The notes under the pieces were generated by a model that was given only the letters and a program-made list of their open reading frames with translations, did not search any database and was not told the origin of the DNA. Shown here piece after piece: positions 11,966-21,434 of a DNA stretch of 64,000 bases. The DNA is taken from positions 72,773,102 through 72,837,101 of the forward strand of contig NC_090729.1 in the NCBI RefSeq assembly GCF_036898095.1. Reading direction: 5' to 3'. Every line of letters begins with the position of its first letter. Positions within the stretch are counted from its first letter, which is position 1. Both the position numbers and the translations under genes were made by a program. The stretch comes from Palaemon carinicauda. Lineage: Eukaryota; Arthropoda; Malacostraca; Decapoda; Palaemonidae.

Positions 11966-13386
11966 TATTATAGTCCTGTGTCTGGGCACTAAAATATATT
12001 ATATTACATATTAGGCTGGCAAGTTGCACAAACTCCTGAGTTCCAAACTCACCTATTTGTATTTACATAAATCAGTTACACTTGAGAAAATTATATAAAA
12101 ACACTAAATATCCAAAGGTCTCTTACGTACACTCAAAACAAACTAGGTAATATTATTAAGAACTATTCAAAACAAACTCTTACTTCGATTCTTAAACAGG
12201 AATACGAGAGAGTTCTGTGATTGAAATGATACACTCTTTACAAAATTAAAAATATATTCTATGAAAATTATAACACTTTCAAAGAATTTACACTAAAAAT
12301 TAATTACTTGAAATATTAAATCTGAACAAAAACCTAAACTAAGACAAGAAAATATTACACTCTGAAAATTATATAATCACTTGTTTCACTGAAAATTACA
12401 TTTTCATAAATATTTAATCTTGATAATTAAAATAGTTAACCTGTAACACCCTAATGATTAAACTCTTATACAAATTACATAAAGTAATTGATAAACTTAT
12501 AAGTCTTTAGCTAATCAAAAATTTTAACCAGATAGCAATACAAATATACTTCACGTTTTCACATAAGTATCAAAGTGCCACTTACAAAATTTACACAATA
12601 CCAGCCCTCACCAAAACACAATAAATCTAAAATAACTTTCAAAGTTATAGTAACGTTTTAACACACTACACACGATATACGTTGGGCACAAACTTAATCA
12701 CTTTGGAGGGGACACACACTTGAGGTAATTGAGAGAGAGGATGTTGGTTGGCTCTTACAAACGGAAAGTCTGGATCTCTTCTCCTGCTATGCATCCCTGG
12801 GGCGCATATATATTGACTTAGTTATTTTAAATTCTTCTAGGTCAGGAGGTCTAGAAACTTGGGGGCCATCTCTATCGGCGCCAGAGTTACCAACTAGATA
12901 AAAATTCAGGGGAACAAACTTTGCTTGTAAGGTAACCCTCTCTCAGCTAGCTCCACCCAACCCCGTTCTCGAAATAATAAAAAAAAGATAAAATCACTCT
13001 GGGTTTTTCAAGAACCTTCTAAACACATGGCAATAATAAGAATTGCGTAATCACTCACAAGCATGACCCAATACTATACAAAAAATTACATAAACCCTTG
13101 TTCCCACCTCCTATGGTTCTTACTCCATACTTAATTGAGATTACATAAGATATCGTAGGAAAATATGTGAAATAAAAAGTTAATTCTTGAAAATAAGGTA
13201 AATTTACATATACTGACTTGAAAGAAAAATACTATGAAATGAAGGACGAAGGTCTCATGCAATTTACATACAAAACTTAAAACTATAAGAGAGGAACTCA
13301 CCTTATGAGCTGGGTATTCACCTCTTAAATACACATATGAAATACTTAAATAGATTATTTACTCTATGCTACAAGAGCTTTATAAT
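11966..13386 (-). repeat. Inverted LTR of the same Gmr1-like family
   Basis: On the minus strand this matches the full gypsy LTR: GAGTTCCAAACTCACC near 12034 is the complement of the LTR end and CTCTATGCTACAAGAGCTT near 13360 the complement of its start. No internal region accompanies it, so it is a solo LTR or a fragment of a minus-strand copy. Its outer edge abuts a (TA)n tract. Confidence 0.75.
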
Positions 13387-13415
13387 ATATATACATATAT
13401 ATATGTATATATATT

Positions 13416-13464
<49 letters not shown>

Positions 13465-13469
13465 GTATG

Positions 13470-13541
<72 letters not shown>
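13387..13541. repeat. (TA)n microsatellite, left part
   Basis: A TA tract split by DIRS#2; the other part is 42296-42475. Tyr-Ile reading frames over it are meaningless. Confidence 0.9.
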
Positions 13542-13545
<4 letters not shown>

Positions 13546-13850
13546 GGCTCGAGCCATGTCGTCCTGATGGAAGTTCCTCATTGGCAGCTTCTACTTGGGA
13601 TATTTCTGCGAGTGATATACCAGAGAAATTTACCTATGATGTATCACAGAGTTCTTTACCTCGAGAGCAAATATCTCGAGAGATATCGTGTATAAATCAG
13701 GGATGGATTAATAACAAGCCATGGTTATTCTTCCCTGAATAGAGTTAATTTTGTCTCAAAGAATAAGGGATAGGGTAGGATACGTGGACGAGAGAGCCAT
13801 TACAACTCCGGATCTCAAAGGTGTGCTACAACTAACATGCTTCCTGTCGA
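13542..13850 (+). repeat. Left inverted terminal repeat of DIRS#2
   Basis: Its sequence (GGGATATTTCTGCGAGTGAT, CTCGAGAGATATCGTGTATA, AGGGATAGGGTAGGATAC) is found inverted at 41955-42250 with modest divergence. Confidence 0.8.
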
Positions 13851-14847
13851 GTCATTCCCCTTCGCAGCGCCATCTTTGCCGTTCGCTAATAGAGTTTCTG
13901 CTAGTTTTCTTAGCTTATTGAGTGTTTTTTGATCATGGATGCTTCAACTTCTTCCTCATCGACTAAGTTGAGTATCATCCCTTTCGTGTGTTGGAGAATT
14001 TTGTGTCTCCTCCCAGTTTCTTTTACTATGTTGCATGCTTTTTTGTTCCGAAGCTGGCAGGCTTTCGACGCCATTTATCATGTCGTCAAACATTCAGAAA
14101 TGATTAGTTATTTAGTCATTTACTTGAGGAATATGTTATTTTATTATACTAAAGTGTGATATGTATATGGTATCCCCCATCCTTCCTTGGTTTTTCTTTT
14201 GTGTTTTTTATCAGCAATGGCTTAGGCTAACCTACTCTAGCTGGCGGCCATACCTGATAAATGTTCACTAATGCACCACTCCCTTCTTTCAACAAACCTT
14301 ACGGGTTGGGCAAGGCCGTCTATCCTCCCACGCAGTCAATTCGTCACGGTGGGGAGCTGCGGTCTTGAAGGTCATTTTTGGAGTTTGATTGTGTTCTCAG
14401 TTACCCTGGGGTGACTGATTTTCACTTTCCACTTAGCCTATATGTTTGGCGAGGTGGCACAGGTCTCGGGGTCCTGTTCCCTGTGTCTACTTATGTTTAC
14501 CCATTAGAACACTTTACCCTTTAGTCTTTGGTAGACTATGTCTGGTTGTGAGGAATTGTCCTCAGTGCCCTATCATGGCAGCCCCTCTGGGACACTATTG
14601 TTGTCCCATATTGCTGTTGGGCAATTCCTGCCATGCCACCTCACCATTTTCTGAGTCTCCCATCACCATCCCTCCTTCCCCTTTCCTTGTGCCTGTTAGT
14701 GGGCCTAAGTGTAGGCTGTCTTTCCTGGCCTAGGTAGATAAGATTTCTCCTCCCCTGGATGAAATCTCTCTGCGGCCTTAGAATCAACCCTTGGGTATTT
14801 CTCTGCCCCTTCCCCTTCTTAGTTAGGCCACAACCTAACTGTACTGA

Positions 14848-15077
14848 AACTATGTTCCTCTTGTCTAGTCATCTCACCCTAGCTTTTGAGCTTTCCCTCA
14901 CCTGCTAGGAGGCTAGGCTTGCCTACTCAGTTCTCTCATGTCCTAACCCTATCTAGGCCAGAACTATGTTCCTCTTGTTTAGTCATCTCACCCTAGCTTT
15001 TGAGATTTCCCTCCCCCGCTAGGAGGCTAGGCTTACCTACATAGTTCTGCCACGCCCTAACCCTATCTAGGCATAGA
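14848..15077 (+). repeat. Tandem duplication, 114-base unit x2
   Basis: The two units share TATGTTCCTCTTG, CATCTCACCCTAGCTTTTGA and GCTAGGAGGCTAGGCTT in order, with few differences. Confidence 0.8.
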
Positions 15078-15165
15078 GTTGGTACCCCATGGGTAACTCC
15101 TATGCCGCCTTGGCAGTACTTGTCCTATGTCTGCAGCCTCTCTTCCTGTGCTATATCCCTTTGAT

Positions 15166-15350
15166 TCCTTGCCTGGTTAGCCTATCTAGGCAGAGGTGCC
15201 GCCTTCTGTCTCTGCTTCCTATCTTGTCCACTTGAGATATCCCTCTAGCTATGGAGTCTTGAATCCCTTGCTGGGTTAGCCTATCTAGACAGAGGTCCCG
15301 CCTCCTGTCTCTGCTTTCACTATTGTCAGCTTGAGTTCTTTTAGCACTGG
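15166..15350 (+). repeat. Tandem duplication, about 100-base unit x2
   Basis: The repeat contains GGTTAGCCTATCTAG(G/A)CAGAGGT and CTGTCTCTGCTT in each unit. Confidence 0.7.
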
Positions 15351-15990
15351 CTGTGTGTTGGCTATGGGTCACCCCCTCTTCCTACTCAGCTGCAGCCTTA
15401 GACTAGTGATCTGCTCTTTCCTATCCCACATCTGAGGAACATTGTCCTCTGGAGTTGGTTGACTGGATCCTGCCTGGTTGTCAGGACACCCTTTGAATTT
15501 CTTAGCATCCTGGCTATTTTGTACGGCTCTCGTTATCTTATGGGCTGCTCCCCCACTTTGTGTAAGTTAATGATAATGATCAGGTTCTGGCTGGTTCTCT
15601 TATCTGCCTTTCACTCCTGTACTTCCCCTGAGTGTGGACCCTTCCCTTGCGATTGTCCACTCTCCCCCTGTTGACTTTACAATGCGTTTGCCGCCTTGTG
15701 TCGACATGCATGGGGTATTGACAGGTCATTCTTTTCTGGCTACTAGAAATAGTTGCCCCCTCCCAGCCACTGCCACTTGGGGGGCAGCTGTTACTGGTCT
15801 AGGTAGTTTGATGAGTGAAATTGCCTTCTTCAGCTATTCTAATAGACCTACTCTGGAGGTTCTGATGTGATCCTTTCCTCCATATACCTACCACACCGTC
15901 ATTATGTTTTGCTTCATAAATCATTCCAGATTTCTGAGCTGTTTGGCATGTGTTCTATTATTTTTTAGATTCAGCCATTCTTCAGGTGTA

Positions 15991-15994
15991 GAAT
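15991..15994. repeat. Candidate 4-bp target site duplication GAAT, left
   Basis: GAAT precedes LTR1, and the same four bases follow LTR2 (20492-20495) and LTR4 (33916-33919). Confidence 0.6.
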
Positions 15995-16814
15995 TGTGGT
16001 GGGATGTTGCAATAACAACCCCCACATCCTGAATCACACCTACTGACAAACGTCTCCTCTAAACAAACTTTCCCCTTACGTTATCTAAAACCAGACTCTT
16101 AGACAAAAGGACAAAATAAACAAAACATAACCTAAATAATGTATTTCTTACAAACTATAATAAATCAAACCAAAACCATCCACAATCAAAATATTTGAAA
16201 CTAATCATAAACAATATTAAATATACAAAAAAAACATAACACCATTCAAATAAAAAAACCCTAACAAACTTAAAATTACCCGCACACCAACACCAAATAT
16301 ACATATTATCTTTTATCGGACACCAACACTGTCCTCAACACAAATCCGACTGTCTTTTACAGCAAACTATCACTACCACAGCTTTGTGGTCAACCGATTA
16401 AACTGTGTGGCAATTTGCCACAACTGCCTCGCTGATTGGGTTGTTAGTGATCATCATCATCATCATCATCATCAATCCAAATACATGGGCCAGGTCATCA
16501 ACAGTTGTGCAGTCAAATGAGCAATCCAAACAAAATCGTAATACAGGCCAGGTCATCAACAATACATCCACTTTCTAAAAACTTTAGTCTCTCCAAAGGA
16601 GGAACCACGGCTCAGAAAATATATCAACACTTCCACGCTGGTAAAAGAATAAATATAATCCAGCATTCAAATAACACAACTGCTTCAAGTTGCAGTCAAT
16701 CAAAAAAAGCATTCGCTCCGAAACATTTACCATTCTCCTAACCTAGCTAAAAGTAAACAAACAACCTCATTTATACCAACAGTCTTTCTCACAACAAACA
16801 ATCGATACACTAAC

Positions 16815-16899
<85 letters not shown>

Positions 16900-16948
16900 T
16901 TGGAAAACAAAAAATAAATGAAAATAAAACAAAAATTAATCCTCCACA
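15995..16948 (-). repeat. LTR1 (3' LTR of copy A)
   Basis: The LTR is about 954 bases with TG...CA ends. It contains an (ATC)n run at about 16449-16474 and an 80-base (CT)n run at 16816-16896. It shares private variants with LTR3, such as ATACATGGGCCAGG. Confidence 0.85.
16814..16896. repeat. (CT)n microsatellite inside LTR1
   Basis: The tract is longer than in the other three LTRs (LTR2 about 20371-20439, LTR3 about 30253-30320, LTR4 about 33801-33862), a replication-slippage difference since duplication. Confidence 0.9.
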
Positions 16949-17055
16949 TTCCTCCCCCCTTACTTTGCCAAATCCTTCTACACAACACTTACCTCATTTT
17001 TTTCATAACCCAGTCGCAGTCAGGAACAGGACCTCTACTCCGAGTAACTGGGCCT

Positions 17056-17406
17056 TCATACACTCTCAATCAATTCTTCCTTATCACAATCATTCGCTAC
17101 ATTAACACTATTCCTATCTAAATCCCTATCATCTAATATATCATGTACAATCATATCTACCTCGTTCTCATCTGGCCCTAAAATTACACTCATTTCTGTA
17201 AACAGTTCATCCATTTCATCAAAAACATTCTCAACTTTAGCAAAAGATTCATTCATGCTACTTATCATTCTCCTATCTCTCACTCTTGCGTTATTCATTC
17301 TTTCTTTTACATCACCTAACGAGAAGCCACACACACTATAAGTATCATTAATACTCGGCCACGTTTCATCTGTATTAATACATTTATCTTCCACACTCAC
17401 TTGCAC
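17056..17406 (-). CDS. Acidic second ORF of gag-only element, copy A
   Basis: The 116-residue protein starts MQVSVEDKC and is rich in Asp, Glu and Asn. It matches the copy B protein (30413-30832) almost residue for residue, but a two-base difference near 17066 truncates its C-terminus. In copy B the end reads VTRSRG and lies about 40 bases before the polypurine tract. That position and the TRSRG-type motif suggest the C-terminal leftover of a pol or a separate accessory protein. I do not recognise a domain. Confidence 0.5.
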   Translation of the reverse strand: MQVSVEDKCINTDETWPSINDTYSVCGFSLGDVKERMNNARVRDRRMISSMNESFAKVENVFDEMDELFTEMSVILGPDENEVDMIVHDILDDRDLDRNSVNVANDCDKEELIESV

Positions 17407-17447
17407 ATTTACACCCTTCTCATACTTATAAATTTCCCTCGCACTTT

Positions 17448-19228
17448 CTACTCACTTAAAACTTTCAAACGCCTCTTTTTCCTATATTCAACTAACACTA
17501 ATTGTTTATTTTCCAGCCCTAACTTCTCATGCATACTAGATTCATACTTACTCATTTCCAACCAATTATTCATCCCATTCTCACGAACATTGATCCTATT
17601 CCTTCCACACACACAGGAGGACTCACCAACTTGAACCCTCTGACTACCTAGTTTCCCGAACATCCTGGCTGGCCTAATCCCTTCTTTCTACAAACCCTAG
17701 CTATATGCCCAGCTACACCACATTCAGAACATTTAGCACGCTGCTCTCTACACATCCTCGCATAATGCCCATTCTGACCACAATTGCCACAAATCACATT
17801 CGTACGATTACTCCTACATTCACTTGCTATATGCCGAGTCATACCACACCGAAAACACTTAACCTCTTTCTCTTTCTTGCACTCGGTAATTCTATGCCCT
17901 ATCTCACCACATCCAAAACAACCACCTAGAACCCATCTACATTCATTCTTCTTATGTGCCACTTTCCCACACCTATAACACTTATCATCACGGACACGAC
18001 TATTTGACATACCTCGTTGCGCACTCACACTTTTATCCCTATTGCGCAAATTACCCTGCCTAAATCCACCATTTGCTTGCACAGTTCCTCTGTTACTTGC
18101 CCTAACACTGCTATCTATTACCTGATCAGCAATCCTCATTGGCCCTCTTAAAATTGCACCCTTATAACTACCAAATTCTATTACACTTTCTTCCATTCCA
18201 GTTCTTACACTCACAGATTTACTTTCTTTCATGCACCTATCTAACTCATAATCCTCAACTATCTCTAAAATATCATCCCATGTCAGTCTTTCTTTCGTCC
18301 ACCTCATTTCCTTCTTCCGTTTCAAATTAATAAACTCAGCAACATTCTCAGGTACAGTAGCCAAAAACTTCTTCATTAACTCCTTATTCTCATTTATACC
18401 TTCATCTCCATACTTCTTCCTTGCTAACGTTTCTAACCTACATACATACATTGATATCGCTTCTCCTGCATTCATCCGTGCCTCATCAAAATCATTCTTA
18501 CGCTTATACCTAACACTCCCTTTCATACGTTTTACCTGTTCAATTATTCTCTTTTTCACACTTTTATAATCAACATCCCCTACACTCATTATCACTCCAT
18601 ACATCGTCAACAAATACCCAGTCAAATATTCTCCTAACTCCCTAGCCCAAACTCTTTTACTATCACCATACTTATCCCGCCAATACCTCTCATACTCCTT
18701 GAAAAATTCATATACATCCCTACTACTATGCTCATTAAACCTTTCACACCGAGGTACCTCTCTCATGAACACAGTCTTACACACATCACGTTCATTCTCA
18801 CTGCTATCATCACTGCTACCTTCCTTCATGTTTCCTACTTCCTCGCTAGAATATAAGGAATCTAATTCCACACTCATACTCCTATCCTTGATTATACTCT
18901 TCCTAGCCCTTTTCTTACTCACCACTTTCACCCACTCACGATCATCCTTGCTATCATCCTGACACTTTTTCTTCTCTTTCTTCACATCACTTTTACCTTT
19001 CTTCTCATTCTTCCTATCACATTTCTGTTCATCCTTACTATGCCTAATTCCCTTATCTTCAATCTCACTATCAGTATTACTATTACTATCAATATCACTT
19101 CCTTTCCCATTATCACCTACCTTAACCTTCTCTTCAACTAGCAACCCTTTACCTGTAGCAGAGGCCACTGCTCCGACTGCACCTTCACCCATTAAAGTTT
19201 TCATCATTCCCATTACTTGCCCCATCAT
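17448..19228 (-). pseudogene. Gag with five CCHC zinc knuckles, copy A (frameshifted near its end)
   Basis: The protein begins MMGQVMGMMK and is strongly charged for its first ~150 residues (Lys/Asp/Glu/Ser rich). A capsid-like region follows, with a YEFFKEYERYW motif, a helix-rich stretch and ETLARKKYG. Five CCHC knuckles then follow (CYRCGKVAHKKNEC, CFGCGEIGHRITEC, CFRCGMTRHIASEC, CGNCGQNGHYARMC, CSECGVAGHIARVC). Gag would package element RNA in the cytoplasm. After the fifth knuckle a one-base difference from copy B ends the frame at 17648, and the remaining tail lies in another frame (17448-17663). The ATG at 19228 is shared with copy B, which supports it as the start. The strong conservation of both copies points to recent duplication. 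Confidence 0.8.
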
Positions 19229-19521
19229 AGCTTACATTCATTTCTCCATTCGTTCTTCATTCTCTCGCATCCTCATCTCAACACCCTCTTCCACGCTCTC
19301 TACAGTTCCCTGAATTTCCCTCAGTTTCCTATGCATCTCCTCATTCTCACACCTTAACCACTTATTCTCTTGCAACAACTTCTCCTCACGCTCCTTACTC
19401 AGCCGCTATTCCTCCTTCAAAACCCTTAACTGTTCTTCCATTTTTCATCAACCTGTTCTATCTAATTCCTAATCCTATCAGTCCTTCGTCCAAGAGTCCA
19501 GCTTCCTATCCGACCTCAGCA

Positions 19522-19539
19522 GTCCCTGTTCGGGCACCA
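19522..19539 (-). promoter_or_regulatory. Primer binding site, tRNA-Lys-like, copy A
   Basis: On the minus strand TGGTGCCCGAACAGGGAC follows the 5' LTR after TTATT. It differs by one base from the complement of the animal tRNA-Lys(UUU) 3' end. The tRNA identity is recalled knowledge, not a search. The same site occurs at 20740-20757 and 32948-32965. Confidence 0.7.
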
Positions 19540-19544
19540 AATAA

Positions 19545-20369
19545 TGTGGCGGGATGTTGCAATAACAACCCACACATCCTGAATCACACCTACTGACAAA
19601 CGTCTCCTCTAAACAAACTTTCCCCTTACGTTATCTAAAACCAGACTCTTAGACAAAAGGACAAAAGGACAAAATAAACAAAACATAACCTAAATAATGT
19701 ATTTCTTACAAACTATAATAAATCAAACCAAAACCATCCACAATCAAAATACTTAAAACTAATCATAAACAATATTAAATATACAAAAAAAATGTAACAC
19801 CATTCAAATAAAAAAACCCTAACAAACTTAAAATTACCCGCACACCAACACCAAATATATATATTATCTTTTATCGGACACCAACACTGCCCTCAACACA
19901 AAGCCGACTGTCTTTTACAGCAAACTATCACTACCACAGCTTTGTGGTCAACTGATTAAACTGTGTGGCAATTTGCCACGACTGCCTCGCTGATTGGGTT
20001 GTTAGTGATCATCATCATCATCATCATCAATCCAAATACTCAGGCCAGGTCATCAACAGTTGTACAGTCAAATGAGCAGTCCAAACAAAATCGTAACACA
20101 GGCCAGGTCATCAACAATACATCCACTTTCTAAAAACTTTAGTCTCTCCAAAGGAGGAACCACGGCTCAGAAAATATATCAACACTTCCACGCTGGTAAA
20201 AGAATAAATATAATCCAGCAATCAAATAACAAAACTGCTTCAAGTCGCAGTCAATCAAAAAAAGCATTCACTCAGAAACATTTACCATTCTCCTAACCTA
20301 GCTAAAAGTAAACAAACACCCTCATTTATACCAACAGTCTTTCTCACAACAAACAATCGATACACTAAC

Positions 20370-20442
<73 letters not shown>

Positions 20443-20491
20443 TTGGCAAACAAAAAATAAATGAAAATAAAACAAAAATTAAACCTCCACA
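19545..20491 (-). repeat. LTR2 (5' LTR of copy A)
   Basis: The 947-base LTR shares ATACTCAGGCCAGG and GTTGTACAGTC with LTR4, unlike LTR1 and LTR3. It contains the undisturbed ATTATCTTTTATCGG that serves as the empty site for DIRS#1. Confidence 0.85.
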
Positions 20492-20628
20492 GAATTACAT
20501 AGGATAGGATATATAAAATTTTTAAGAAGATATGATATTTTAATAATGTACTGGTACTCATTTACATTTCTTATTTTTACAGGTCGCTGATGGCATGGAG
20601 TGTCCTAGGGTCACCTGTACCAGACGGG
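20492..20628 (+). repeat. Duplicated piece of DIRS#2 flank
   Basis: These ~137 bases (GAATTACATAGGATAGGATA ... CTGTACCAGACGGGT) repeat 33916-34052 nearly exactly, including the TTTTTACAG acceptor and the first codons of the DIRS#2 gag exon. The copy stops abruptly within that exon. Confidence 0.85.
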
Positions 20629-20762
20629 TACAGGTGACTGTTCTTCCATTTTTCATCAACCTGTTCTTCAGCCTTAAATCTAATTCCTATTCCTATCAGT
20701 CCTTCGTCCAAGAGTCCAGCTTCCTATCCGACCTCAGCAGTCCCTGTTCGGGCACCAAATAA
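20629..20762 (-). other. Truncated 5' leader of a third gag-only copy, with PBS
   Basis: The segment matches 19430-19544 and 32857-32970 but has about 11 extra bases (CAGCCTTAAA region near 20670). It therefore comes from a third variant rather than from copy A or B as they stand. It joins directly to LTR3. Confidence 0.7.
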
Positions 20763-21085
20763 TGTGGCGGGATGTTGCAATAACAACCCCCACATCCTGA
20801 ATCACACCTACTGACAAACGTCTCCTCTAAACAAACTTTCCCCTTACATTATCTAAAACCAGACTCTTAGACAAAAGGACAAAAGGACAAAATAAACAAA
20901 ACATAACCTAAATAATGTATTTCTTACAAACTATAATAAATCAAACCAAAACCATCCACAATCAAAATACTTAAAACTAATCATAAACAATATTAAATAT
21001 ACAAAAAAACGTAACACCATTCAAATAAAAAAACCCTAACAAACTTAAAATTACCCGCACACCAACACCAAATATATATATTATT
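20763..21085 (-). repeat. LTR3, part 1 (interrupted by DIRS#1)
   Basis: The first 323 bases of a 947-base LTR; the remainder is 29749-30372. The break falls at ATTAT/TTTTATCGG, which is intact in LTR2 and LTR4. Confidence 0.9.
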
Positions 21086-21087
21086 TT

Positions 21088-21434
21088 TTTTGGGCTCAAG
21101 CCATGTCGTCCTGATGGAAGTTCCTATAGGGTAGCTTCCTAGGGTATATTACAACTACGGCGATATTCCCAGAGAATTTACCTTAAGGTACCAGAATTCT
21201 AACTCCTGGAGCGAATATCCCTCATGAAAGGGATATCGCGACATATCAGAGGACGTATTCTTGACACGCCACATGGCAATCAGCACCCCGAACAGAGATT
21301 ACGTATCGCGGGGTCAATTGGCAAGAAACGAAATCGGGAAAGAAAAAGGGGGAGCCGCTCCCAAGGCTCCCTATTCTCCAGTTTCGTAAGCGTGCCTGGC
21401 GCCAATCCTGGCGCCATCTGTATTCCTTTTTGCA
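21088..21434 (+). repeat. Left inverted terminal repeat of DIRS#1
   Basis: Starting TTTGGGCTCAAGCCATGTCG, almost the whole block through GGCGCCATCTGTATTCC recurs inverted at about 29379-29705. The outermost bases differ between the ends (GGGCTCAAGCC versus GGTGAGATGGCC), which is typical of DIRS split ends. Confidence 0.9.

Larger units (their letters stand above)
13851..15990 (+). other. Untranslated leader of DIRS#2 with internal tandem repeats
   Basis: There is no credible coding region. Two local tandem duplications are visible: a 114-base unit at 14848-14961 and 14962-15077 (ACTATGTTCCTCTTG at the start of each) and a ~100-base unit from about 15166 and 15266 (CCTATCTAGGCAGAGGT versus CCTATCTAGACAGAGGT). 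The leader occupies the same place as the GC-palindrome leader of DIRS#1. Confidence 0.6.
15995..20491 (-). mobile_element. Gag-only LTR retrotransposon, copy A
   Basis: The LTRs at 15995-16948 and 19545-20491 start TGTGG and end CCACA. On the minus strand the order is 5' LTR (19545-20491), PBS, gag, small second ORF, a GGGGGGAGGAA polypurine tract and the 3' LTR (15995-16948). Only 2.6 kb separates the LTRs and there is no protease, RT, RNase H or integrase sequence. It would have depended on proteins from another element. It is inserted in the intron-like leader of DIRS#2 just upstream of the gag exon. Confidence 0.8.

Noticed and set aside
16449..16474. Short regular repeats (ATC)n and other arrays as possible CRISPR
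   Set aside because: Uninterrupted trinucleotide runs without spacers, in a eukaryotic transposon LTR.
16505..16741. 78-codon ORF repeated four times (16505, 20060, 29941, 33486)
   Set aside because: It is conserved only because it lies inside the four LTR copies, on the strand opposite the element's genes, and has no protein-like features.
16767..16988. Arg-Glu repeat ORF on the minus strand, and counterparts at 20322-20561, 30203-30412, 33791-33985 and 53801-54001
   Set aside because: They are translations of (CT)n/(GA)n tracts inside LTRs or microsatellites.
17705..18962. Plus-strand ORFs across the gag-only element (also 31131-32388)
   Set aside because: Antisense shadows of the zinc-knuckle gag; Thr/His/Ser-rich translations of the complementary strand.
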